DNA from: Actinomadura sp. KC216
GTDB taxonomy: Bacteria; Actinomycetota; Actinomycetes; Streptosporangiales; Streptosporangiaceae
Direction: 5' to 3'
DNA: 64,000 nt
Assembly: GCF_004348535.1 (NCBI RefSeq)
Contig: NZ_SMJX01000003.1
Coordinates: 1 to 64,000 of the forward strand
The notes under the pieces were generated by a model. It searched no databases and was not told where the DNA came from. It saw only the letters and a list, made by a program, of their open reading frames with translations. Below, in pieces: positions 47,879-54,969 of the stretch. How positions within the stretch are numbered: the first letter of the stretch is position 1; each line of letters opens with the position of its first letter. The position numbers were made by a program, and so were the translations under genes.

Positions 47879-48841
47879 CGGCCGGTCGATGACCAGCCGG
47901 TCGCCGCGGGGCTCGACGCGCGTGCCGAAGGCGGCGCAGGCGCGGGTGAAGCGGTCGGTGATCCAGCGGTGGTCGCCGTCCGCGGCCAGGCGGGTGCGGC
48001 AGTAGTCGAGGCGCAGCGGCACCGCCTCGATCCGGGTCGGGCCCGAGCCGTCCAGCGTGATCAGGAACAGCAGCCCGAGGTCGTTGCGGCGCCGCTCGTC
48101 GACGGCGTAGTCGTCGATGAAGTCGCCCATGTCGAAGATGACGGGCCAGGCCACGCCGTGGAAGACGTGCGCCGAGGACCCCGCGACGAGGGTCGCGCCG
48201 GCGTCCAGGAGCCTTCGGGCCGCGCGCCGGATGTAGTGCAGCGGCTCGGTCGTCATGTTCGGGCCCCAGTGCGGCAGGACGAGCACGGCGTCGTTGTCCG
48301 CGCGGAGGCGGCCGATCTGCTCCAGCAGGTCGCCCGGCACGCCCTTTTCGAGGTCGGCAAGGGCGACGCCGGGACGGCCCGGCCCCGCGGCGAAGTCGGA
48401 CGGGTGGTCGGTGACGCCTACCACCGCGACCCGGAGGCCGTCCGCCTCCAGGACGACGCTCCGCCGCGCCTCTTCGGCGTCGGTGCCTGCGCCCACGCAG
48501 CCGATCCCTGCCCGTTCCAGGATGTCGAGGGAGTCCTGGAGCGCGTCCGGCCCGTAGTCGAGGGCGTGGTTGTTCGCGAGGGTCACGCAGTCGACGCCGA
48601 GGTCGGTGAGGGCTTCGGCGGCGTCCGGGGGCGCCCGGAAATGGAAGGGCTTGCCCGGCGCCGCCCATTTCTCGCCGCGCGCGGAGACGCAGCATTCCAG
48701 GTTCAGGAGTGCGAGGTCCGCCTCCGCGAACGCCTCGCGGACGCCGCCGGAGAACAGGACGTGCGGACCGGACAGGGCGATCTCGTCCGCCACGCCGCGT
48801 CCGAGCATGGTGTCTCCGGCGAGCGCCATGGTGACGGTCAT
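47873..48841 (-). CDS. CapA-family metallophosphatase-like protein
   Basis: 322 aa from ATG 48841. Poly-gamma-glutamate synthesis CapA fold: MALAGDTMLGRGVAD, ADLALLNLECCVSARG, VTLANNHALDYG, VLPHWGPNMTTEP, GSSAHVFHGVAWP. No capB/capC is nearby and no signal peptide is present, so it is a stand-alone cytoplasmic member whose substrate is unknown. Confidence 0.86.
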   Translation of the reverse strand: MTVTMALAGDTMLGRGVADEIALSGPHVLFSGGVREAFAEADLALLNLECCVSARGEKWAAPGKPFHFRAPPDAAEALTDLGVDCVTLANNHALDYGPDALQDSLDILERAGIGCVGAGTDAEEARRSVVLEADGLRVAVVGVTDHPSDFAAGPGRPGVALADLEKGVPGDLLEQIGRLRADNDAVLVLPHWGPNMTTEPLHYIRRAARRLLDAGATLVAGSSAHVFHGVAWPVIFDMGDFIDDYAVDERRRNDLGLLFLITLDGSGPTRIEAVPLRLDYCRTRLAADGDHRWITDRFTRACAAFGTRVEPRGDRLVIDRPS

Positions 48842-48877
48842 CGCGGCCCCCAATCGACGGGAGTTCCGCCGTCCAGC

Positions 48878-49453
48878 CTACGAAGCGCGGGTGAACCAGG
48901 TGACCTGGGCGCCGTTGCCGAACGACTCCTGCCGGGTGGGCGTGAAGAGGGTCGGACGGAACTCGCCGGAGAAGACGGGGACACCCGTCCCGGCGACGAC
49001 CGGATAGCTCTTGAGGATCAGCTCGTCGATCTCGGGGAGCAGCGCGGCGGCGAGCCTGCCTCCCCCGCAGAGCCAGATGTCCTTGTCGCCGTCCTCGGCC
49101 TTGAGGTCGCGGACGAGCCCGGCCGGTTCCCTGACCAGTTCCACGGACGGGTCGGCGATCTCGTCCAGCGTGGTGGACACGGCGTACTGCCGGACGTGCG
49201 CGTACGGGCTGGTCACGTTGATGTCCAGTGCGGGCTGATAGGTGCCGAGGCCCATCACCAGCGTGTCGAACCGCTGGTTCGGCGCGCCCTCCAGGCCGAC
49301 CTGCGCGCGGATGTGCGTGGGAAGGGTCTCCGGATAGCGCTCGTTGATCCAGGCCATCATGTCGTCGCCGAGCGGGTAGAAGTCGAACTCGCCGCCGGGC
49401 CCGGCGATGTAGCCGTCGAGGCTGGCACCGACGTAGTACACGAGCTTTCGCAT
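48878..49453 (-). CDS. Dihydrofolate reductase / RibD C-terminal-like protein
   Basis: 191 aa. RKLVYYVGASLDGYIAGPGGEFDF at the N-terminus, [34 protein letters not shown] and PVFSG: the DHFR-like fold of RibD C-terminal homologues. An NAD(P)H-dependent reductase of unknown substrate. Divergent from a TetR gene with a strong palindrome between them, so probably repressed by it. Confidence 0.87.
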   Translation of the reverse strand: MRKLVYYVGASLDGYIAGPGGEFDFYPLGDDMMAWINERYPETLPTHIRAQVGLEGAPNQRFDTLVMGLGTYQPALDINVTSPYAHVRQYAVSTTLDEIADPSVELVREPAGLVRDLKAEDGDKDIWLCGGGRLAAALLPEIDELILKSYPVVAGTGVPVFSGEFRPTLFTPTRQESFGNGAQVTWFTRAS

Positions 49454-49467
49454 ATTGACACTCCGTT

Positions 49468-49507
49468 CGTAGTACTCTATATGAAGTGGTTTGAAAGTAG
49501 TACTACG
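49468..49507. promoter_or_regulatory. Paired operator between DHFR-like gene and TetR
   Basis: CGTAGTACT (49468-49476) and AGTACTACG (49499-49507) form a perfect 9-bp inverted repeat. The right half lies in the perfect 10-bp palindrome GTAGTACTAC. The GTAGTACT cores are 28 bp apart. Location in the short divergent promoter region makes this a convincing TetR binding site. Confidence 0.7.
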
Positions 49508-49525
49508 GATGGAGTGGTGTCAACC

Positions 49526-50098
49526 ATGCGGAGGAACGTCGAACGGAGGGCGGCGCTCGTCGACGCCGCGATCGAGGTGCTGGCCAGGGAGGGCGCCCGC
49601 GGGCTGACGTTCCGGGCGGTGGACGCCGAAGCGGGCGTGCCCGTAGGGACCGCGTCCAACTACTTCGCCAACCGCGACGACCTGTTCACGCAGGCGGGCC
49701 GGCGCATCTACGAGCGCCTGCAGCCGGACGCGTCCGTCCTCGCCGGACGGCTCGAAGGCCCGCGCGACCTGGCCAAGGTCACCGAACTGCTGCGCGAGAC
49801 CGTCGGCCGGATCGCCGACTTCCGCACCGGCTACCTGGCGCTGCTGGAACTGCGGCTGGAGGCGACACGGCGTCCCGAGCTGCGGGCCGTCCTGACCGAG
49901 CGGGTCCGCGCGGACGTCGAGGCCAACATCGCCTACCACCTGGACTCCGGGCTGCCCGGCGACGCCACCACGGTCCGGCTGCTCTACCTGGCCCTCAACT
50001 GGCTGATCGTGGAGCACCTCACCCTGCCGGGCGTGTTCACCGACGAGGACGTCCAGGACCTGGTGGCCCTCGCCGTGGAACGCGCCGTCCCGCGCTAG
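49526..50098 (+). CDS. TetR-family transcriptional regulator
   Basis: 190 aa. HTH near residues 5-50 (RRAALVDAAIEVLAREGARGLTFRAVDAEAGVPVGTASNYFANRDDLF), with a C-terminal TetR effector domain. ATG 49526 has GGAG upstream at suitable distance. Likely represses itself and the divergent DHFR-like gene via the GTAGTACTAC sites. Confidence 0.88.
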   Translation: MRRNVERRAALVDAAIEVLAREGARGLTFRAVDAEAGVPVGTASNYFANRDDLFTQAGRRIYERLQPDASVLAGRLEGPRDLAKVTELLRETVGRIADFRTGYLALLELRLEATRRPELRAVLTERVRADVEANIAYHLDSGLPGDATTVRLLYLALNWLIVEHLTLPGVFTDEDVQDLVALAVERAVPR

Positions 50099-50113
50099 GC
50101 GGACCCTCCCGGT

Positions 50114-51151
50114 TCAGGCCAGCGGGCGGCCGGGGCCCTTCTTGATCTGCTCGATGAACAGGCCGGCCAGGGCGCGCTGGCCCGCGATGGTCGGGTGGTA
50201 GCTGCGCGGCTCCGCAGAGAACGCCGACAGGTTCAGCAGCAGCCCGTTCATGTACGCGTGCCTGCTGCCCACCTCGTGACCGGCGAACGCGCTGTAGGCG
50301 TCGACGAACTCGACGCTGCCCTGCCCGTTCCGCGCCGCGATCCGCGCGTCGGCCTCCTGCGCGGACTGGCGGATCAGCCGGCTCAGGTCGTAGGCGCGCG
50401 CGTTCAGCCACCGCTGGTCGGCGACGGTGATGTTGTCCCCGTCCACACCGCTGACCTCGGAGAACGCCTTCGGATACCCCATGAGCACCACCCGCGCCCT
50501 GGGCGCCCGCGCGGTGATCTTGTCGAGCAGGTCGGGCAGGCTCCGCCGGAGCTCGGCCATCCGCCCGGCGACGTCCTCGCCCTGCCGGGTGCATCCCTTG
50601 CTCCACGGCATCTTCACCACGCATCCGGACAGGACGGTGGAGAACCCGACGTCGTTGCCGCCGATGCTCAGGGTGACGAGGCTGGTGTCGGCGCTGATGC
50701 GCCCGAGCTGCGACGGCTCTCCGTTCCGCCCGTTCAGGAAGTCGTTGATGGTCGCGCCGGAGCAGGCCCAGAACGAGGTGCCCTTCGCGAACCGGAACGA
50801 CCGCGCCACCTCGTGGTAGTACGCCTTCGACGTCCGGTGGCACCGGGCGAGCGGGTTCCTGTCGGCCACGGTCGCCTCCGCGCCGAGCCCCGCCGAGTAC
50901 GAGTCGCCGAGGGCCACGTAGGAGCCGCGCGTCGCCGCCTCGATCGGCGTCGGCGCCCTCCGCTGCGCGACCGGATCGGCGCGCACCTCCCCCGGCGCCG
51001 GCTCGCGGCAGCCGGCGCCGAACACCTCGCAGCGCACGGCGGGCAGCGCCACCAGCGGGACGACGGCCAGCGCCAGCAGTCCCACGAGCACGGCGAGCCC
51101 GGGACCCCGTTCGCCGAGACGGTCCCGCAGCCACGACACCGGGCTGATCAT
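50114..51151 (-). CDS. Secreted SGNH/GDSL hydrolase
   Basis: 345 aa. N-terminal TM/signal anchor (GLAVLVGLLALAVVPLVALPAV), then the four SGNH blocks: GDSYSAGLG (catalytic Ser), WACSGAT (Gly), SIGGNDVGF (Asn) and the C-terminal SYHPTIAGQRALA (His). Paired Cys suggest disulfides in an extracellular lipase/esterase such as the Streptomyces SGNH lipases. Confidence 0.9.
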   Translation of the reverse strand: MISPVSWLRDRLGERGPGLAVLVGLLALAVVPLVALPAVRCEVFGAGCREPAPGEVRADPVAQRRAPTPIEAATRGSYVALGDSYSAGLGAEATVADRNPLARCHRTSKAYYHEVARSFRFAKGTSFWACSGATINDFLNGRNGEPSQLGRISADTSLVTLSIGGNDVGFSTVLSGCVVKMPWSKGCTRQGEDVAGRMAELRRSLPDLLDKITARAPRARVVLMGYPKAFSEVSGVDGDNITVADQRWLNARAYDLSRLIRQSAQEADARIAARNGQGSVEFVDAYSAFAGHEVGSRHAYMNGLLLNLSAFSAEPRSYHPTIAGQRALAGLFIEQIKKGPGRPLA

Positions 51152-51239
51152 CGTCCTCCTTCGCTGTACATGGGCGAGACGTCCGTGCCGCCGTCCCGGT
51201 TCCCGCCTTTACGTTGTAGATTTCTAAGGTTCCCGGCCG

Positions 51240-51737
51240 TCACGCGAGCGGCGCCCACATGACGAGGCGCGGGCCGAGCTCGTGCAGCCCGGCCTTGACC
51301 TCGGCGTCCCAGTACGAGCGGATCTCCGGGCCCCAGCGCTCCTCGGGCAGGTCCACGAACCCGTGCCTGGCGTACCAGGGGCCGTTCCATGGGACGTCCC
51401 GGAACGTCAGGAGGCTCACCCCGGGCGATCCCGCCGCGGCGGCCCGCGCCTTGACCTCGTCCAGCAGGCGGGCGCCGATGCCGCGCCCGGCCAGGTCGCC
51501 GCGCACCGATATCTGCTCCAGATGGACGGCCCCGTCGACCTCCTCCACCGCCGCGAACCCGACCGGCGGGTCCCCGGCCACGAGAATCTCCGCGCCCTTC
51601 CCGATCATCTGCTCCACCACGGTCGGCGCGGGCGGGAACACGATGCCGATCTCCGCGAACATCGCGTCCCCGGAACTCTCGATCGCCGGCAGCCCCGCCA
51701 AGTCCCCGGGCCGCGCCGCCCGGACCTCGTACCCCAT
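51240..51737 (-). CDS. GNAT-family N-acetyltransferase
   Basis: 165 aa from ATG 51737 (MGYEVRAARPGDLAGLPAIE). Acetyl-CoA loop ISVRGDLAGRGIGARLLDEVKARA, then VSLLTFRDVPWNGPWYARHGFVDLPEERWGPE. Substrate unknown; small-molecule or amino-acid acetylation is typical. Confidence 0.85.
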   Translation of the reverse strand: MGYEVRAARPGDLAGLPAIESSGDAMFAEIGIVFPPAPTVVEQMIGKGAEILVAGDPPVGFAAVEEVDGAVHLEQISVRGDLAGRGIGARLLDEVKARAAAAGSPGVSLLTFRDVPWNGPWYARHGFVDLPEERWGPEIRSYWDAEVKAGLHELGPRLVMWAPLA

Positions 51738-51921
51738 CCCATGATCGTAGGTCGTCCCCGCCGCCCCGGTCCCTCCCCTCAAGGACAGATTCGGCCATGC
51801 ACCCGCGAAGGAGGGAGCTCGGAATGGTCCGCTTCACCGCCTGAAGCGCGATATGGCGGGACGGGCCGCCCCTTTGATCGCCATTGCCGGGACACTGCGG
51901 CTTGGCCCCCATTTCGGTGCG

Positions 51922-51941
51922 ACGGGAATCAAAATTCCCGT
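51922..51941. promoter_or_regulatory. Perfect 8-bp inverted repeat upstream of lasso genes
   Basis: ACGGGAAT-CAAA-ATTCCCGT, a perfect stem of eight with a 4-nt loop. Not followed by a T-run. Could be a terminator for the upstream region or an operator for the lasso promoter. Confidence 0.4.
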
Positions 51942-52052
51942 GCCATGGCACTGGCGTGCGGTCGAAGCGTGATGCACCGGATGGTCATCGAAAAATATCC
52001 GCCAGGCTAGCCGTATCGCCCTATCGGACGCGCTTATACGAGACGATTCAGT

Positions 52053-52064
52053 CGAATTTATTCG
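52053..52064. promoter_or_regulatory. Palindrome CGAATTTATTCG in lasso promoter region
   Basis: CGAAT-TT-ATTCG is a perfect 5-bp inverted repeat with a 2-nt centre, inside the AT-rich stretch about 180 bp before the precursor gene. Possible operator. Confidence 0.35.
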
Positions 52065-52245
52065 CATACTTCGGATTTGTCCGGTCTGGTTCGGTCACAT
52101 CGGACGTGCGGCACCGTCCGAGGTCATCGGGACGGAAGGGTGGCCAGACCGTTCCCGCCGTGCGATGCTTCAGCGCGTTTCGCCATTCGCGAGGGCGAAA
52201 CAGGGAGCTCCCCAAAGGGAAATCACGACGAGAAAAGGAGAGAAG

Positions 52246-52353
52246 ATGAAGCGTTACGAAACGCCCGTCCTCGTGGCGGCGGGCTCCTTCCGCAAGGTGA
52301 CCGGCCTCCTCCAGACCAGCGGCAACGACCGTCTGATCCTCAGCAAGAACTGA
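52246..52353 (+). CDS. Lasso peptide precursor, citrulassin-like
   Basis: 35 aa, RBS AGGAGAG. The leader, MKRYETPVLVAAGSFRKVTG, carries the YxxPxLxxxG motif recognised by the B1 protein and Thr at -2. The predicted core is LLQTSGNDRLILSKN (15 aa). Asp8 can close an 8-residue macrolactam with the Leu1 amine, leaving the tail RLILSKN. The core closely resembles citrulassin A as I recall it (LLGLAGNDRLVLSKN), sharing Leu1-Leu2, GNDRL and LSKN but with polar QTS in place of GLA. In that family Arg9 may be converted to citrulline. An alternative cut one residue earlier would give a Gly1-Asp9 ring. Followed by all expected processing genes. Confidence 0.93.
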   Translation: MKRYETPVLVAAGSFRKVTGLLQTSGNDRLILSKN

Positions 52354-52370
52354 CGACGGCGCCCTCCACC

Positions 52371-54257
52371 ATGCCAATGTCCGAGCACAGCGGCATGCCG
52401 GGTCACGGCGAGGCGTTCTTCGTGGTCCTGCCGGACCACGAGGCCGCCCTCGCCGTGGCCGCGGGCGTGCCCCACGTCCGCACGCTGCGGCACCCCTCCG
52501 GGCGGCCGTGGCTGATCGGGAACTGGACGGACGCCGAGATCACCGCGGCCGGGGCGGGCGACGCCCGGCTGGCGCTGATCGGCACCCGCCCACACGACGT
52601 CGAGCGGATCGAGCGGGAGGCGGAGCGGCTCACGGCCCTCACCACGCTCGACCGGCTCGCTCACACACTGCCCGGCAGCTTCCACCTGGTCGCCGCCCTC
52701 GGCGGCCGGACCCGCGTGCAGGGCGACGCGGCCGGGCTGCGACTGGTCTTCCACGCGCGGGTGGACGGCGTCACGGTGGCGGCCGACCGCGCCGACGTCC
52801 TCGCCGCGCTGGCCGGCGCCGAGCTGGACGAACGGCAGATCGCGGTGCGGCTGATGTGGCCCGTCCCCCATCCGCTCACCCACACGCCGATGTGGCGGGA
52901 CGTCCACGGCGTCGAGCCGGGCGCCCACCTCCTCCTGGACGCGGAGGGCCGCGCCCGGACGCGCCGCTGGTGGTCGCCGCCCGAACCCGAGCAGCCCCTG
53001 GCCGCCGGGGCCGCCGAGCTGCGCACCGCGCTCGCCCGGGCGGTCGGGGTGCGCACGGAGGGCGGCGGCACCATGAGCTGCGACCTGTCCGGCGGGCTGG
53101 ACTCCACGTCGGTCTGCTTCCTCGCCGCCCGCGGCCCCGCCGAGCTCATCGCCAGTACGTGGCCGGGTCGCGACCCCATCGACGAGGACCTGCTGTGGGC
53201 CCGCCGGGCTCACGAGCACCTGCCCGGCGTCGAGCACGCGGTATGGCCCGCGGACGAGTCGCCCCTGGTCTACGCGGGCCTCCTCGACATCGACGACCCC
53301 CTGGACGAGCCGACCATCGGAATGATGGACCGGGCCCGCGTCCTCAGCCACATCCCCCGGCTGGTCGCGAAGGGCAGCCGCCTGCACCTGACGGGCATCG
53401 GCGGCGACCAGCTCGCCTGGTGCTCGGAGGCGCACTACCACGGGCTGCTGCGCCGCCGGCCGCTGCCCGCGCTGGGCCGGCTCCGCGGGTTCCGGGCGCT
53501 GTTCGACTGGCCGCTCGGCCCGACGGCGCGGGCGCTGGCCGACGGCCGCCCGTACCGGCGCTGGCTGGCCGGCGCGGCGGCGGACCTCCGCCGCCCCCCG
53601 GAGCCGACCGTGGTCGGCGCGCTCGGCTGGGACATGGCACCCCGGCTCTTCGACTGGGTGACGCCCGACGCGGAGCACGCCGCCAAGGAGCTGATCCGGG
53701 ACGCCGCCCGGACCGCCGAGCCGCTGGCGCCGGACCGCGGGCAGCACGCCGACCTGCAGAGCGTCCGGATGTGCACCCGCATCATCCGGCAGTGGGAGCA
53801 GATGAGCGCCCGCGCCGGGCTCCCGATGTCCTCCCCCTTCCTGGACGACCGGGTGATCGAGGCCTCCCTCGCCGTCCGTCCCGAGGAGAGGGTCACGCCG
53901 TGGCGGTACAAGCCGCTCCTGGTCGCGGCGATGCGGGGCATCGTCCCCGACGAGTGCCTGGCGCGGTCGAACAAGGCGGAGGCGTCGATGGACGCCGCCG
54001 ACGGCCTGCGCGCCCACCAGGGCGACCTCATGGAGCTGTGGGACGGCTCCCGGCTGGCCCGGCTCGGGCTGGTCGACGCCGCCCGGCTGCGGGCGCTGGC
54101 CGCGCGTCCCGCGACCCCCGAGCTGCGTGACGCGATCCTGTACTCCACCGTCGGCTGCGAAGTCTGGCTCCGCACCCTGGACCGGCCCGCCGCGACCACC
54201 GCCGCCTCGCCGCCCGCCGCCGCGCCCTCCCCCGGCGGCGGCACCCCTTCCACCTGA
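52371..54257 (+). CDS. Lasso cyclase (asparagine synthetase-like, protein C)
   Basis: About 628 aa. N-terminal degenerate glutaminase-like domain without Cys2, then the AsnB synthetase domain with PPi loop CDLSGGLDSTSVCFLAA, LTGIGGDQLAWCS and SSPFLDDRVIEASLAV. Adenylates Asp8 and closes the isopeptide bond to Leu1. Start uncertain: ATG 52371, 52377 or later, none with a strong RBS, probably coupled to the precursor 17 bp upstream. A Pro/Ala/Gly tail ends the protein. Confidence 0.93.
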   Translation: MPMSEHSGMPGHGEAFFVVLPDHEAALAVAAGVPHVRTLRHPSGRPWLIGNWTDAEITAAGAGDARLALIGTRPHDVERIEREAERLTALTTLDRLAHTLPGSFHLVAALGGRTRVQGDAAGLRLVFHARVDGVTVAADRADVLAALAGAELDERQIAVRLMWPVPHPLTHTPMWRDVHGVEPGAHLLLDAEGRARTRRWWSPPEPEQPLAAGAAELRTALARAVGVRTEGGGTMSCDLSGGLDSTSVCFLAARGPAELIASTWPGRDPIDEDLLWARRAHEHLPGVEHAVWPADESPLVYAGLLDIDDPLDEPTIGMMDRARVLSHIPRLVAKGSRLHLTGIGGDQLAWCSEAHYHGLLRRRPLPALGRLRGFRALFDWPLGPTARALADGRPYRRWLAGAAADLRRPPEPTVVGALGWDMAPRLFDWVTPDAEHAAKELIRDAARTAEPLAPDRGQHADLQSVRMCTRIIRQWEQMSARAGLPMSSPFLDDRVIEASLAVRPEERVTPWRYKPLLVAAMRGIVPDECLARSNKAEASMDAADGLRAHQGDLMELWDGSRLARLGLVDAARLRALAARPATPELRDAILYSTVGCEVWLRTLDRPAATTAASPPAAAPSPGGGTPST

Positions 54258-54268
54258 GAGGAGACCGG

Positions 54269-54526
54269 ATGACACTGCGACTGCGTCCCGGCGTGTCCAC
54301 GGCGGACACCGCGTACGGGACCGTCCTGCTCGACGAGCGCAGCGGAGACTACTGGCAGCTCAACCCGACCGCGGCGACGGTGTTCAGGCGGCTGGCGGCG
54401 GGCGACAGCGAGACGCAGGCCGCCGCGGCCCTCGCCGACGAGTTCGACGTCGACCCGGCGCAGGCGCTGCAGGACGTGACCGCGCTGGTGGAACACCTGC
54501 GGACGGCCCGGCTGGTGACCTCGTGA
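54269..54526 (+). CDS. Lasso leader-recognition protein B1 (PqqD-like RRE)
   Basis: 85 aa PqqD-family winged helix (LRLRPGVSTADTAYGTVLLDERSGDYWQLNPTAATVFRRLAAGDSETQAAAALADEFDVDPAQALQDVTALVEHLRTARLV). Binds the precursor leader and presents it to the B2 protease. GAGAGGAGA precedes the ATG. Overlaps B2 by 4 bp. Confidence 0.93.
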   Translation: MTLRLRPGVSTADTAYGTVLLDERSGDYWQLNPTAATVFRRLAAGDSETQAAAALADEFDVDPAQALQDVTALVEHLRTARLVTS

Positions 54527-54969
54527 CCGTGCCGAGCGCGCTGCACCGCCCGTCCGGGGGCCCGCCGGCGCGGCGCGCGGCGGCCAGGGTCGCGGTGTCG
54601 CTGGCCCGGCTCCTCGCCCACCTGCCGCCCGGTCGCATCCAGACGGTCCTCGCCGTCCTGCGCGCGGGCGCCCGGCCCGCCACCTACGAGCAGGCGCGGG
54701 CGGCGCGCGACGCGGTGACCGGCGTCAGCCTCACCTGCCTCGGTCCCCGCGGCTGCCTGCCCCGGTCCCTCGCGACGGCGCTGCTGTGCCGGCTGTGGGG
54801 CGGCTGGCCGACGTGGTGCGTCGGCGCGCGGACGCTGCCCCCCTTCGGCGCGCACGCGTGGGTGGAGGCGGAGGGGCGGCTCGTCGAGGAGAACGTCCCG
54901 GACGGCTACCTCGTCCCGCTGATCTCCGTCCCGCCGCGTCCCCGCCGGCGCGACCGCCCGGCGCCGTGA
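54523..54969 (+). CDS. Lasso leader peptidase B2 (transglutaminase-like)
   Basis: 148 aa from GTG 54523. Papain/transglutaminase-like fold with catalytic Cys in RGCLPRSLATALLCRL and His in PPFGAHAWVEAEGRLVEE, typical of lasso B2 proteins. Removes the leader after Thr-Gly so the core amine is free for cyclisation. Stop overlaps the ABC transporter start. Confidence 0.92.
   Translation: MTVPSALHRPSGGPPARRAAARVAVSLARLLAHLPPGRIQTVLAVLRAGARPATYEQARAARDAVTGVSLTCLGPRGCLPRSLATALLCRLWGGWPTWCVGARTLPPFGAHAWVEAEGRLVEENVPDGYLVPLISVPPRPRRRDRPAP

Larger units (their letters stand above)
51738..52245. other. 508-bp intergenic region upstream of the lasso cluster
   Basis: Distinctly AT-richer towards the right (about 51990-52085), as expected for a promoter driving the lasso genes. 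Two palindromes are listed separately. A very short frame, MVRFTA, with a good RBS (GGAGGGAG) starts near 51823 but is too short to call. No -35/-10 pair is convincing. Confidence 0.5.

Noticed and set aside
51884-52249. 121-codon plus-strand frame before the lasso precursor
   Set aside because: No codon bias typical of this genome and no motif; it ends inside the precursor start and lies in the promoter region.
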